64,000 nt of DNA, from positions 757,501 through 821,500 of the forward strand of contig NZ_CP161920.1 in assembly GCF_040819555.1 (NCBI RefSeq), in the 5' to 3' direction. Shown in pieces: positions 30,152 through 40,209 of this stretch (positions within the stretch are counted from its first letter, which is position 1; each line of letters starts with the position of its first letter). The notes under the pieces are model-generated. The model was given only the letters and a program-made list of their open reading frames with translations, had not been told where the DNA came from and made no database searches. The translations under genes were made by a program, and so were the position numbers. The stretch comes from Nitratireductor sp. GISD-1A_MAKvit (GTDB lineage Bacteria; Pseudomonadota; Alphaproteobacteria; Rhizobiales; Rhizobiaceae).

Positions 30152-30871
30152 ATGAAAACGGCACTTGTTACCGGTGGAACCCGAGGCATTGGCGCGGCCA
30201 TCGCGACAGCCCTCGGGGAAGCGGGCTATCGGGTCGCGGTGAATTATGCGGGCAATGAAGAAGCGGCGGCACGGTTTGCCAGGGAAACCGGCATAGCCGC
30301 CTATAAATGGTCGATTGCCGACTACGATGCCTGTGCCGAGGGGGTTGCAAAGGTCGAATCCGATCTTGGGCCGGTGGATGTCCTGGTCAACAATGCCGGC
30401 ATCACGCGTGACGTGATGTTTCACAAGATGACGGTGGAAGACTGGCGCGCGGTTGTCGATGTCAATCTCAACGGCGTCTTCAACATGACGCACCAGGTTT
30501 TTGCCGGCATGCGTTCGCGCAGATTCGGACGGATCATCAACATCTCTTCCATCAACGGTCAAAAAGGCCAGATGGGGCAGGTGAACTACTCTGCCGCAAA
30601 AGCAGGCGAAATCGGCTTCACCAAGGCCCTGGCGCAGGAGGGGGCCCGTTTCAACGTGACCGTCAATGCGGTGTGTCCTGGCTATATCGCCACCGAAATG
30701 GTGATGGCGGTGCCGGAAGCGGTGCGGGAGAAGATCATCGCGCAGATCCCGGTGGGGCGGCTGGGCGAGGCTTCGGAAATCGCCCGGTCGGTGCTGTTCC
30801 TGGCATCCGACGATGCCGGCTTCATTACGGGCTCGACGCTCACCGTCAATGGCGGGCAATACGTCGTTTGA
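30152..30871 (+). CDS. phaB: Acetoacetyl-CoA reductase
   Basis: 239 residues, NADPH-type short-chain reductase making (R)-3-hydroxybutyryl-CoA. It has VTGGTRGIGAAIATALGEAG, NNAGITRDVMFHKMTVEDW, catalytic Ser/Tyr/Lys around NISSINGQKGQ and YSAAKAGEIGFTK, and the end GSTLTVNGGQYVV. AGGGAGG upstream fits the ATG at 30152; the frame is open 48 bases further. It forms the phaAB pair 108 bases after phaA. The PHB synthase gene is not in the window. Confidence 0.94.
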   Translation: MKTALVTGGTRGIGAAIATALGEAGYRVAVNYAGNEEAAARFARETGIAAYKWSIADYDACAEGVAKVESDLGPVDVLVNNAGITRDVMFHKMTVEDWRAVVDVNLNGVFNMTHQVFAGMRSRRFGRIINISSINGQKGQMGQVNYSAAKAGEIGFTKALAQEGARFNVTVNAVCPGYIATEMVMAVPEAVREKIIAQIPVGRLGEASEIARSVLFLASDDAGFITGSTLTVNGGQYVV

Positions 30872-31538
30872 AGAAAATCTGTGGCCATTGGTGCTTTCGG
30901 TACAGGGCGCTGCTGTCGCTCGCCCGCATCCATACTGGCCAGATATTGTATCAATTTGAAGCAATTGAGTTAACGGCTCGTTCAGGCTGCCGGCCAGGTG
31001 TTGTGGATAAACTGTGCGCTGTCTGTCGACAGGCGGTGGAAAACACCAGATCTAGCGGTGAACGTAGCGGGAACATGTCGGAATCGCTGATTCGTCGCCG
31101 TTTCGTTCCGGGTTTGATCGGAGCGTTAATGCTCTGTCCCTTTGAAACGATTGTCCGCGTTAACGGATTCTAAAAAAACACTAACAGAATCTTGCACTTG
31201 CGCGTGGTGGCCAGGGCTGGCTTACGCGGAAGGAGCAAAAGGTTAACGCCGTTTCTGCGATTGCGCCGATTTCTGTTCCGCGGCGATTCAGCATCTAGCG
31301 CCTTGTGCTGTGGGGCGCACACTATCTTGCGGTGAACAAAACGAGAAAACTGAAAAGTCAGTGATTCGTCGCTGATTCGTTCCAGACTCGTTCCAAACCT
31401 TAACGGAACGAGGGAAACGGGGCGGCGCGCGTCGGTCATTGTCTGTAGGATGGCAGTCTTGCCTTGGAAAGGAAGGTGAAAGCGTGCTAACCGGTAATCT
31501 CGCCTATTTCCTCTGAGGTACACGGCTTTCCGGGCCCC
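30872..31538. promoter_or_regulatory. 667-bp gene-free region with a GANTC cluster and a DnaA box
   Basis: No credible gene. It holds seven GANTC sites (CcrM methylation motif) between 31081 and 31378: at 31081, 31089, 31166, 31187, 31285, 31363 and 31374. About one is expected by chance. It also holds one consensus DnaA box (TGTGGATAA at 31002-31010) and repeated TTAACG words. The context GCTGATTCGT is repeated at 31086 and 31372. It may be a cell-cycle-regulated promoter region for the helicase operon. Confidence 0.35.
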
Positions 31539-34500
31539 ATGAATTTCCAAAATCAGAATGCCAAGCAGCAGGTGCTGTCGGGTCGCGGTGTAACAGCCAT
31601 CCTTGGCCCCACCAATACGGGCAAGACGCATCTCGCCATCGAGCGCATGGTTGCGCATTCCAGTGGGATTATCGGTCTGCCCCTGCGGCTGCTTGCGCGC
31701 GAGGTTTATTCGCGTGTCGTTGCCAAGGTTGGCGAGCAGCATGTGGCGCTGATCACCGGCGAGGAAAAGATTTCGCCGCCCGGAGCGCGCTATTCCGTCT
31801 GCACGGTGGAGGCCATGCCGCGCGAGGCGGATGTTGCCTTTGTTGCCATCGACGAGGTGCAGCTTTCTGCCGATCTCGAGCGTGGGCACATTTTCACCGA
31901 CCGGATCCTCAATCTGCGCGGGCGCGAGGAAACGCTGTTGCTCGGCGCCGGGACGATGCGCGGCATTCTTGAAAAGCTCCTTCCTGGGCTTTCCGTCATC
32001 ACACGTCCGCGGATGTCGGTGCTGACATATTCCGGTTCGCGCAAGATCACGCGGTTGCCGCGGCGCTCGGCCATCGTGGCGTTTTCCTCCGACGAGGTTT
32101 ATGCGATTGGCGAGTTAATCCGGCGTCAGCGGGGCGGTGTCGCCGTAGTCCTTGGCGCGCTGAGCCCGCGAACGAGAAACGCTCAGGTGGCACTCTATCA
32201 ATCCGGCGATGTCGACTATCTGGTGGCGACCGACGCCATCGGCATGGGGCTGAACCTCGATGTGGATCATGTGGCCTTTGCGCAGAACCGGAAGTTTGAC
32301 GGTTTTCAGTATCGCGAGCTCAATCCGGCGGAGCTCGGTCAGATTGCCGGTCGTGCGGGTCGTCATTTACGCGACGGCACGTTTGGTGTGACAGGCCAGG
32401 TGGATCCGCTTGCCGATGAGCTTGTTCATCGCATAGAAGCCCATGAATTCGATCCGGTGAAGGTGCTGCAATGGCGCACCGCATCGTTCGATTTTGCAAG
32501 TGTTGAGGCATTGAAGGCGTCGCTGGATACGCCGCCACCGGTGGAGGGGCTTGCCCGTGCTCTGCCCGCCGCGGACGCCAAGGTGCTTGAGTTCCTGTCG
32601 CGCGATGAAGACATCCGCAAGCTGGCCGAAGGGCGAGAGCGGGTAGCGCTGTTGTGGGAGGCCCTGCGTTCTGCCGGACTACCGCCGCATCGCACCGGCC
32701 CACCATGCGGAAATCGTTGGTGCAGTCTTTTCTGATCTGGCGCGAACGGGTCATGTCGATGAAGATTATCTTGGAGAGCAGGTCAAGCGCGCCTCGTCTA
32801 CCGAGGGCGACATCGACACGCTGTCGCAGCGGATAGCGCAGATTCGCACATGGACATTTGTTTCGCACAGACCGGGATGGCTGGCAGATGCGACACACTG
32901 GCAGGAAAAAACACGAGAGATAGAGGACAGTTTGTCCGATGCGTTGCATGAGCGATTGACGAAACGCTTTGTGGACCGCAGGACATCCGTGCTCATGAAG
33001 CGCCTGAGAGAGAATGCAATGCCGGAAGCAGAAATCAGCCCCGTTGGCGAAGTCCTTGTCGAGGGGCATCACGTTGGTGAGATGCTAGGGTTTCGTTTTA
33101 CCGCCGACCGTTCGGCGGAAGGTGAAGACGCGCGCGCGGTGAAGGCCGCTGCCCAGAAGGCGCTCGCTGCCGAGTTTGAAACGCGTGCGGACCGCTTCGC
33201 TGCATCGGGCAATGGCGATCTTGCGCTTGATTCTGACGGCTTTGTGCGCTGGCTCGGACAGCCGGTCGCAACGGTTGTGGTTGGCGAGGATGCCCTGAAG
33301 CCGCGGATTGTGCTTCTTGCCGACGAGCAGCTGACCGGACCGGCGCGCGACAAGGTTGCCGCCCGTGCCGAACGCTTTGTGACCTATCAGATCGAATCGC
33401 TTCTGAAGCCACTTGTCGATCTGCGCAACACCGAAAGCCTTTCGGGCATGGCGCGCGGCATCGCTTTTCAGCTTGCCGAGAATTTCGGGGTTTTGAATCG
33501 CCGCGTTGTCGCCGAAGACATCCGGGCGCTCGATCAGGACGCGCGCGCCTCGCTGCGCCGTCTGGGCGTGCGCTTTGGCGCCTATCATGTCTTCGTACCT
33601 GCGCTTATCAAGCCGGCCCCCGCTGGTCTTCTGACGCTCCTGTGGGCGTTGAAGAATGATGCCAAGGACAAGCCCGGCTACGGTGATGTCGTGAATGCGC
33701 TCGCTGCCGGCCGCACATCCATCGTTACAGATCCCGCCTTCGAGAAGGCGTTTTACGGTCTCGCAGGTTACCGCAATCTCGGGCGTCGTGCGGTGCGTGT
33801 CGACATTCTGGAGCGGCTTGCTGACCTGATCCGTCCAGCCCTTTCCTGGAAGCCGGGAACGGGAGCGCGCCCGGAAGGCGGATATGACGGCGGGGCGTTC
33901 GTTGTAACGCCTGCAATGATGTCCATTCTCGGCGCCACCGCCGACGACATGGAGGCGATTCTCAAGGGATTGGGATATCGCGGTGAGCCGAAGCCGGCGG
34001 ATGAGGTGGCAGCGCACCTCAAGTCACTGGATGAGGCGTCTGAAGAGAAGGACGCGGCTCCAAAGAGTGAAGAGGACGAGGCCGGTGTCGCCGAACACAC
34101 GGCTGAGGGCTCCGACACGGCCGCGCTCGCTCCCGCCAGGGCCGAACAGTCTGGTGAGTCGGTTGCTGGCGACGCAGCTGCGAAGGATACACCGAAGGAA
34201 ACCTCCGCGCAGGCGAGCGAGGCTGGAACCGAGACGACGCCTGAGCCTGCAGTCGAAACGACGGCTTCCGAGACTTCGGTCGAAAAGCCAACTGCTGCAG
34301 AGGACGAGCCGAAGCCGGTGATCATCTGGCGGCAGGCGCGGTTTGACGGGCGCAAGCGCCACGGAGCCGGCAAGGGAAGCCCCCGCCAGCAGGGACGCGG
34401 GCGGCAGGAGCGTGACGGCACCCAAAAGCGTGGCAAGCCACCGCGCAAGGATGGCGACAAGCAGGGGTTCAAGCGCAAGGGAGCGCCTCAGCGGTCGAGG

Positions 34501-34578
34501 GAGGAGCGGCCGGCGCGCATCGATCCGGATTCGCCCTTCGCCAAGCTTGCTGCTTTGAAAGATCAGTTGAAGAAGTAG
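31539..34578 (+). CDS. Suv3/MgpS-like RNA helicase (frameshifted here)
   Basis: Superfamily 2 helicase. It has Walker A LGPTNTGKTHLAIERM, a DEVQ-box (FVAIDEVQLSADLERG), motif V-like DAIGMGLNLDVDHVAF and motif VI QIAGRAGRH. After the core follow a C-terminal domain (residues about 470-840) and a disordered Glu/Ala then Lys/Arg/Gly-rich tail. The frame breaks at GAGGCCCTGCG (CCC at 32662-32664). With GGCC it reads LLWEACVLPDYRRIAPAHHA and continues to a 1012-residue protein. The S4 RNA-binding gene follows after 9 bases. Likely an RNA or RNA/DNA helicase; the substrate is not known. Confidence 0.87.
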
Positions 34579-34587
34579 CGCCATGCG

Positions 34588-34977
34588 ATGAGCGGGACGG
34601 TTTTAGAACGCCAGCGTATCGACAAATGGCTGTTCTTCGCCCGGGTGGTGAAATCACGCTCGCTGGCCGCCAGGCTCGCTCAGGCCGGGAGAGTGCGGGT
34701 CAACCGCAACAAGATCGAGCAGGCCGCCTACCAGATCAAGGTGGGGGACGTGCTGACCATTTCTCTTGAGCGGCGTGTTCTCGTCTATCGGGTCCTCGCT
34801 CCCGGCGTTCGGCGCGGACCGGCGGAAGAAGCACGCACGCTCTATGAGGACCTGACGCCGCCCTCTCCGCCCAAGGAGAGCGCGGCTGCAGCGGCTCCAC
34901 CAAGGCGTGATGCGGGCGCAGGCCGCCCCACCAAGAAAGAGCGCCGTGCGCTTGATCGCTGGCGCGACGACGGATGA
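34588..34977 (+). CDS. S4-domain RNA-binding protein, Hsp15-like
   Basis: 129 residues. An N-terminal S4 domain (RQRIDKWLFFARVVKSRSLA, then GRVRVNRNKIEQAAYQIKVG) and a basic, Pro/Ala-rich tail ending in KKERRALDRWRDDG. Proteins of the Hsp15/HslR type bind 50S subunits that carry stalled nascent chains. It is cotranscribed with the helicase, supporting an RNA- or ribosome-linked role for that pair. Confidence 0.88.
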   Translation: MSGTVLERQRIDKWLFFARVVKSRSLAARLAQAGRVRVNRNKIEQAAYQIKVGDVLTISLERRVLVYRVLAPGVRRGPAEEARTLYEDLTPPSPPKESAAAAAPPRRDAGAGRPTKKERRALDRWRDDG

Positions 34978-35115
34978 AGCTGGATATGGGTGCCCTGACC
35001 CTGGAATGGGATTTCGTGTGCGACGATAACGGCGCAACGACGGGCCTTGCAACCACACTTTAAAGGGTTTACCTCACCTCTCGACATTCGAAGAAGCTGT
35101 CAGCCGAGAGCACCC

Positions 35116-35454
35116 ATGACCTATATCGTCACCGACAACTGCATCAAGTGCAAGTACATGGACTGTATAGAAGTTTGTCCGGTGGACTGTTTTTACGAAG
35201 GTGAAAACATGCTCGTCATCCATCCGGATGAGTGCATCGATTGCGGCGTGTGCGAGCCGGAATGCCCGGCGGAGGCGATCAAGCCCGACACCGAGCCGGG
35301 GCTGGACAACTGGCTGCAGCTGAACTCCGAATATGCCGAAAAATGGCCAAACATTACTGCTAAGAAAGAGCCTCCGGCTGACGCCAAGGAGTTCGATGGT
35401 GTCGAGAACAAGCTGGAGCAGTATTTCTCGCCGGAGCCAGGCGAAGGAGACTGA
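35116..35454 (+). CDS. fdxA: Ferredoxin FdxA, seven-iron type
   Basis: 112 residues. The N-terminus carries the [3Fe-4S]/[4Fe-4S] pattern: Cys in [18 protein letters not shown], then [16 protein letters not shown]. The long C-terminal part ([15 protein letters not shown]) is typical of FdxA from alphaproteobacteria. It is a low-potential electron carrier whose partners are unknown. Next to carD, a common rhizobial order. Confidence 0.95.
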   Translation: MTYIVTDNCIKCKYMDCIEVCPVDCFYEGENMLVIHPDECIDCGVCEPECPAEAIKPDTEPGLDNWLQLNSEYAEKWPNITAKKEPPADAKEFDGVENKLEQYFSPEPGEGD

Positions 35455-35565
35455 ACCGTCTCTGTTGGCTGGCCGGGAGGTCGGGTTCATCCCGGGACCT
35501 TTTGCGAAAAATACGGACGGTTGCGCAGAATTCTGCCGCGACATCTTCGCACATGCGTCAAATTC

Positions 35566-35594
35566 TTGATTCTGTCGGGGTTTTGTGGTAGCTT
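35566..35594 (+). promoter_or_regulatory. Possible carD promoter
   Basis: TTGATT (35566-35571) and TAGCTT (35589-35594) are 17 bases apart, a weak sigma-70-like pair. It would give carD a leader of about 260 bases. The rest of the 405-base gap between fdxA and carD shows nothing else I can name. Confidence 0.35.
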
Positions 35595-35859
35595 CACGAA
35601 ATCATGCCGGTGACAACACGTCTTACGATGGCGCACACAGACTAATCACTGAAAGGTGGGGCTCAAAATCCCGTCCAGAGAGATCTTGGGCAGGGTGTAT
35701 TGGTTTGCGTGGCGGGCCTTAAGGTGCAGGCGCGGTCGCCGTTCCACAGAGTTTACCCTCTTTCTTCCATGTGTTCGATAAGCCGGCAGGCGTTTGAGTA
35801 TGAGATATGTCAAGGCGAGACCTGTCTCATGCCCGCACTAGAACAGGAGTGTTAGGCGG

Positions 35860-36432
35860 ATGACCACCCAGCAGAAAAAATCGGCGCAGCGCCAGGGTTT
35901 CAAAAGTGGCGAATACATCGTGTATCCGGCGCATGGCGTCGGCCAGATCGTCACGATCGAAGAGCAGGAAGTCGCCGGTCACAAGCTGGAATTGTTCGTC
36001 ATCGATTTCCAGAAGGACAAGATGCGCCTCAAGGTGCCGGTCGCCAAGGCGACGTCCATTGGCATGCGCAAGCTTTCCGAAACAGATTATGTCGACCGTG
36101 CGCTCAAGGTGGTGCAGGGTCGCGCGCGTGTAAAGCGCACCATGTGGTCGCGCCGCGCGCAGGAATATGACGCGAAGATCAATTCAGGCGATCTCATTTC
36201 GATTTCGGAAGTCGTGCGTGATCTCTATCGCGCCGACAACCAGCCCGAGCAGTCGTACTCCGAGCGCCAGCTCTATGAAGCGGCGCTTGACCGCATGGCC
36301 CGTGAAATCGCTGCCGTCAACCGGATGTCGGAGACGGAAGCCGTTCACCTGATCGAGACCAACCTCAACAAGGGGCCCCGCCGTGGTGCGAAGGCCGACA
36401 ATGAGGAGAATGAGAAGGAAGAGGCCGCATAA
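35860..36432 (+). CDS. carD: CarD-family RNA polymerase-binding regulator
   Basis: 190 residues. The N-terminal RNA-polymerase-interacting domain (FKSGEYIVYPAHGVGQIVTI, then EEQEVAGHKLELFVIDF) is followed by a helical C-terminal domain that contacts promoter DNA, and an acidic end. CarD proteins stabilise the open complex, especially at rRNA promoters. A terminator follows the stop. Confidence 0.94.
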   Translation: MTTQQKKSAQRQGFKSGEYIVYPAHGVGQIVTIEEQEVAGHKLELFVIDFQKDKMRLKVPVAKATSIGMRKLSETDYVDRALKVVQGRARVKRTMWSRRAQEYDAKINSGDLISISEVVRDLYRADNQPEQSYSERQLYEAALDRMAREIAAVNRMSETEAVHLIETNLNKGPRRGAKADNEENEKEEAA

Positions 36433-36451
36433 ACGGCCTCAGATTGATTAC

Positions 36452-36493
36452 AAACCCCTCGATTTTTTGGCAGCAGCCGGAATCGAGGGGGTT
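36452..36493 (+). terminator. Terminator after carD
   Basis: AAACCCCTCGAT and ATCGAGGGG(G)TTT pair across a loop of about 17 bases. A smaller hairpin, GAGGCCG-CATAAA-CGGCCTC at 36421-36440, spans the stop codon itself. The 18-mer GAGGCCGCATAAACGGCC of that hairpin occurs again at 36580-36597. Confidence 0.65.
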
Positions 36494-36612
36494 TGATTCC
36501 GTTTTGTTCGCGATGTGAATCCGAGACGTTCCGTGAATCTTGAGTGATTTCGTGCCGCCGGGAGGTTTGTCAGCGGTCTGAGGCCGCATAAACGGCCCTT
36601 CCATGCCTTTTG

Positions 36613-36645
36613 AAAAGCCCGGCTGTTTCAGTCGGGCTTTTTGTT
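36613..36645 (+). terminator. Second terminator in the carD-rpoH2 gap
   Basis: AAAAGCCCG (36613-36621) and CGGGCTTTTT (36633-36642) form a hairpin with an 11-base loop followed by T-rich sequence. It lies 180 bases after carD and just before the rpoH2 promoter. Confidence 0.75.
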
Positions 36646-36667
36646 TTCCGGCAAATAATATTCCGTG

Positions 36668-36693
36668 GGAACTTTTTCTGGTTTCGGCTCGTT
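36668..36693 (+). promoter_or_regulatory. EcfG general-stress promoter upstream of rpoH2
   Basis: GGAAC (36668-36672), 17 bases, CGTT (36690-36693): an exact match to the EcfG/RpoE2 consensus. It implies an rpoH2 leader of about 215 bases. In Sinorhizobium meliloti rpoH2 is known to belong to the RpoE2 regulon, which supports the call. Confidence 0.75.
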
Positions 36694-36914
36694 ACTTTAC
36701 GTGATGTGTCGATGTTTCGATCGAACAACCGGCAAAACGGGCGGATCGAAACCTCTCTACATCCGCCATTGGTGTGACTGACGTTTCAAGCGGTCGGCCA
36801 ACGACGCTCTGATACCTGGAACTGCCCGTTGGGATGATGCGGTGCGTCTGGGCTTGGGTGGTTCGATGTGTTGCCATGAAGGCGCACATTTGCTCTGTAA
36901 CGCGGGAGTGCAGC

Positions 36915-37773
36915 ATGCAAGATCGGGCGGAACGCAGATTGATCGAAAAGGCCATGAAGGCCCCATATCTGGCGCTGGAAGAAGAACAAAGCCTGGCAAA
37001 GCGCTGGCATGACAAAGAGGACCAGCAGGCACTTCATCATTTAACGGTCGCGCATATGCGTCTTGTCATAGCGATGGCAAGCCGATTTCGCAGTTTCGGT
37101 CTTCCTGTGGCGGATCTCATTCAGGAGGGTCACATCGGCCTGCTTGAAGCGGCAGCCCGGTTCGACCCGGATCGGGGTGTACGCTTTTCAACATATGCCA
37201 CCTGGTGGATCCGCGCCTCCATGCAGGATTACGTGCTGCGCAACTGGTCCATCGTTCGTGGAGGAACAAGCTCGGCCCAGAAGGCGCTGTTCTTCAAATA
37301 CCGCAGACTGCGGGCCAAACTTCAAAAAAGCATGGGCACCTCCCGTGAAATCCATGAAGAAGCGGCCAGGCTACTCGGGGTCTCCACCGCCGATGTTGCC
37401 ACGATGGACGCACGGCTATCGGGGGCCGGACACGTCTCTTAACGCGCCGGTTCGGGAAGAGGGCGACGGGTCCGCCGAGCGTATGGATTTCATTCCGTCG
37501 GACGACGAACCTGTCGACGAGACGGTAGCTCACATGATCGATGGTGAGCGGCGCGCCGACTGGCTTGGGCAGGCGCTCTCCATTCTGGACAGGCGTGAGC
37601 TGAAAATCATTCGAGACCGCCGGCTTTCGGATGAGGGAGCGACGCTTGAGGAGCTGGGAACGGCCCTCGGCATCTCGAAGGAACGGGTACGGCAGATCGA
37701 GAGCCGTGCAATCGAAAAGCTGCGCGGCACACTGGCGCGAAAGCACCCGGCCCTGGGTCAGGAAACGGCCTGA
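36915..37773 (+). CDS. rpoH2: RNA polymerase sigma-32 factor RpoH2 (frameshifted here)
   Basis: Sigma-70 family, RpoH type. Region 2 has [20 protein letters not shown] and [19 protein letters not shown]; region 4.2 has [20 protein letters not shown]. The shorter N-terminus and overall sequence fit RpoH2 rather than the main heat-shock RpoH1. The frame breaks at five G (37421-37425); with four it reads [19 protein letters not shown] and the protein is 285 residues. GGGAG 7 bases before the ATG at 36915 fixes the start. RpoH2 typically serves oxidative and general stress in alphaproteobacteria. Confidence 0.9.
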
Positions 37774-37806
37774 GGCGCACTGCTGTCATCGTCTGACGTG
37801 GGCGCA

Positions 37807-39291
37807 CTATTGATCGGTGACGATCTTCACCCGATTGCCAGCCGAAGGGGTGGCGCCGGGCCCGAGAGCATTCAGCAGACGGAAAAGCTCGACCTTCCGG
37901 TCGACGCCACGCATGCGCGCGGCAAGAGAACCCAGCGTGTCTCCCGACTGTACCGTGACCACGCGGATCCGAAGAGGCTTCAGGGCGGCCCGCTCCGCTT
38001 GGTCGAGTATGCGGAAACTGTCGCTCACCGAACCTGCGACCCGTTCCAGATCTCCACTCGCCGCCGGCGCGGCAGTCAGAAGGCGATAGACCTGGCCGCC
38101 CGAGCGGATCACGGTCACGTCAAACTGCCAGCCATCGGCGCTTGCCTGCGCTTTTGCGGCCGGATAGCCGTTGATCCTTAGGGCGCGAATGGTCTCGCTC
38201 TCCAGCCCTGTCACCCAGCCGCTGGTCAGATAGTCGGTAAGAGAGGTGCTCTGCGGCACGGTTGCACCATCAAAGCGGACCGCAATGTCTTCCGGACCGA
38301 CGGCTGTGACGGCCTTGGTGGAATTGTCGATGATGAAGCCCTCGGGCACGCGAAATGCCACGCCCAGACCCGGATGGAGGAAATCGCGCCCGCGCACATA
38401 TCCTTCGTCGGGAGAATCTCCGTAGATCATCCCGTCAATTCCCGCCAAGAAGGTTTCGCGGTCCCGCGTTGCTGTTCCCGGCTGCTGCAATTGACGGGCG
38501 TGTCTCTGCGCCAGTTCGATACGCCGAGGGGCGTTGGGATGGCTTGCCAGAAAGTCGAGACTGGCATCGGTTGCGCCGCTGACGGAGCGGAAACCCTGAT
38601 AGGAGTCCATCGCCTGCAGGAACCGGGCGGCGGCAAATGCGTCATATCCTGCGTGGGAGGTGGTGCGGATGCCAATGCGATCCGCCTCCAGCTCCTGATT
38701 GCGCGAGAACTGCGCGAGCCGGAGCTTTCCGCGAACCAACGCCGCCTGCGCGACCTGATCCCCGCCGCCGATCACTTCGGTCACCACCTGTGAGGCGAGC
38801 TTTTCTTCAGCTTCGAGCTTTTGCCGTTCGATTCCGTGATTGGCCGTCACGTGCGCCATTTCATGGGCGATGACAGCCGCCAGTTCGGCCGAATCATTGG
38901 CGAGAGCCAACAGGCCGCGGGTGACATAGAGGTAGCCGCCGGGAAGTGCGAATGCATTGACATTGGGCGAATTGAGAATGGTGATCGTATAGGCCGCGCC
39001 CGTGTTCTGTTCGTCAAGGGTCAGCGAGCCGACAACCTTGGCGACCATACGCTCCAGCTTCGGATCCGAATACTCGCCGCCATAGGTCTGCAGTATGCGG
39101 GGATGCTGTTGCCGGGCGAGCCGCGCCAGGCGATCGCCACGTGTAACGGAATCCACGGTCACCGGATTGGATGACGGCATGAAGCTGCCCGTCTCCGTCG
39201 GCACCATCTGGCAGCCTGCCAGAGCTGCGGCGAGCGCCAGGGTCAGGACTGCGTTGCGCGGCAATGAACGCGCTTGTGGCGTTAAGATCAT
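37807..39291 (-). CDS. M48-family metalloprotease lipoprotein with LysM-like end
   Basis: 494 residues. A lipoprotein signal (LALAAALAGCQ, lipobox Cys at about 27), then an M48 peptidase domain with the zinc site HEMAHVTANHGIE and the third ligand region NQELEADRIGIR. The C-terminal 60 residues (VVTVQSGDTLGSLAARMRGV to NRVKIVTDQ) resemble a LysM peptidoglycan-binding module. Likely a BepA/LoiP-like periplasmic protease for envelope quality control. It is convergent with rpoH2. Confidence 0.9.
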   Translation of the reverse strand: MILTPQARSLPRNAVLTLALAAALAGCQMVPTETGSFMPSSNPVTVDSVTRGDRLARLARQQHPRILQTYGGEYSDPKLERMVAKVVGSLTLDEQNTGAAYTITILNSPNVNAFALPGGYLYVTRGLLALANDSAELAAVIAHEMAHVTANHGIERQKLEAEEKLASQVVTEVIGGGDQVAQAALVRGKLRLAQFSRNQELEADRIGIRTTSHAGYDAFAAARFLQAMDSYQGFRSVSGATDASLDFLASHPNAPRRIELAQRHARQLQQPGTATRDRETFLAGIDGMIYGDSPDEGYVRGRDFLHPGLGVAFRVPEGFIIDNSTKAVTAVGPEDIAVRFDGATVPQSTSLTDYLTSGWVTGLESETIRALRINGYPAAKAQASADGWQFDVTVIRSGGQVYRLLTAAPAASGDLERVAGSVSDSFRILDQAERAALKPLRIRVVTVQSGDTLGSLAARMRGVDRKVELFRLLNALGPGATPSAGNRVKIVTDQ

Positions 39292-39462
39292 GGTCGTGGG
39301 CGCTCGATTGGACAGGGAGTGTCCTTCCGGTTGATTTTGTCCAAAGCATGACCCTGCTTAATGCGCGGTTCATGCTTCTTGTTCCCTACAGCATAACGTC
39401 ATGTCCCATCCCAGGCACGCTCTAACGCATAAGCTGCAAAAGGGGAATCGCTTTCTTCGAGC

Positions 39463-40209
39463 TTATTTTATTTCGCGGGCCGCGCCTATGTAACGGTTGA
39501 AGGCTTTCGAGGCGGAACCGGATATGAACGCCTGGGTTGTTCCCACCGCCGAGACCCGGCCATCCGCCACGAAAATCATGGTTTTGCAAAGGCGCGAGGC
39601 GTCGCGAGGATCGTGGGTCGCCATGAGGATCGTCATCTTCTGCTCGGCGTGGAGCGCCGCAATGAGGTCGAGCATTTCGTCGCGCAAGGCCGGCCCCAGC
39701 GAGGCGAACGGTTCGTCCATCAACAGGACCGGGCGCTTCCGAATCAGAACACGGGCGAGTGCAACGCGCTGCCGCTCACCGCCCGAAAGGGCCCGCGGTA
39801 ATCGGTCTTCCTTCCCGGCAAGCCCCGTTCTGGCAAGGGCCTCGGAAATGGCGTCGCGGTCCTGCGCGCTCAGTTTCAGTGCCGGAGAGCGGCCGAGTCC
39901 CACATTCTGCGCCACCGTAAGATGTGCAAAGAGATTGTTTTCCTGGAACACCATGGAAACGGGTCTGCGGTGCGGAGTGAGTTTCGAGACATCCCTGTCG
40001 TCAATGAGAATGCGGCCGGATAACGGCTCCTCGAAACCGGCGATAAGGCTCAGCAGGGTCGATTTGCCGGACCCGCTAGGCCCCATGACGGCGACAATAT
40101 CCGATGAAGCGATGGTGGCATCGAATGCCATCGGGCTGCCGCCGGGATAGGAAAAGCGCACACTGTCGAGCGTGATCTTCGCGCCGTGTTCCGATGGAGG
40201 GTTGGTCAT
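39463..40209 (-). CDS. thiQ: Thiamine ABC transporter ATP-binding protein
   Basis: 248 residues. ATPase with [19 protein letters not shown] (Walker A), [18 protein letters not shown] (signature) and [13 protein letters not shown] (Walker B). The start ATG overlaps the thiP stop (ATGA). Third gene of the thiBPQ operon behind a TPP riboswitch, importing thiamine or its phosphates. The frame is open further upstream, but that part lies inside thiP. Confidence 0.93.
   Translation of the reverse strand: MTNPPSEHGAKITLDSVRFSYPGGSPMAFDATIASSDIVAVMGPSGSGKSTLLSLIAGFEEPLSGRILIDDRDVSKLTPHRRPVSMVFQENNLFAHLTVAQNVGLGRSPALKLSAQDRDAISEALARTGLAGKEDRLPRALSGGERQRVALARVLIRKRPVLLMDEPFASLGPALRDEMLDLIAALHAEQKMTILMATHDPRDASRLCKTMIFVADGRVSAVGTTQAFISGSASKAFNRYIGAAREIK

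Noticed and set aside
31002..31010. Consensus DnaA box taken as a chromosomal origin
   Set aside because: Only one strong box, and none of the origin-linked genes I would expect in this order (such as hemE, parAB or dnaA) is nearby. Kept only as part of the GANTC observation.
34974..35063. 29-codon frame whose ATG overlaps the S4 gene stop (ATGA)
   Set aside because: The coupling is suggestive, but the peptide ([17 protein letters not shown]...) matches nothing I know, and a chance ATGA overlap is common.
35801..35842. Short leader frame (MRYVKARPVSCPH) before carD
   Set aside because: Too short, with no clear ribosome-binding site and no attenuator structure around it.
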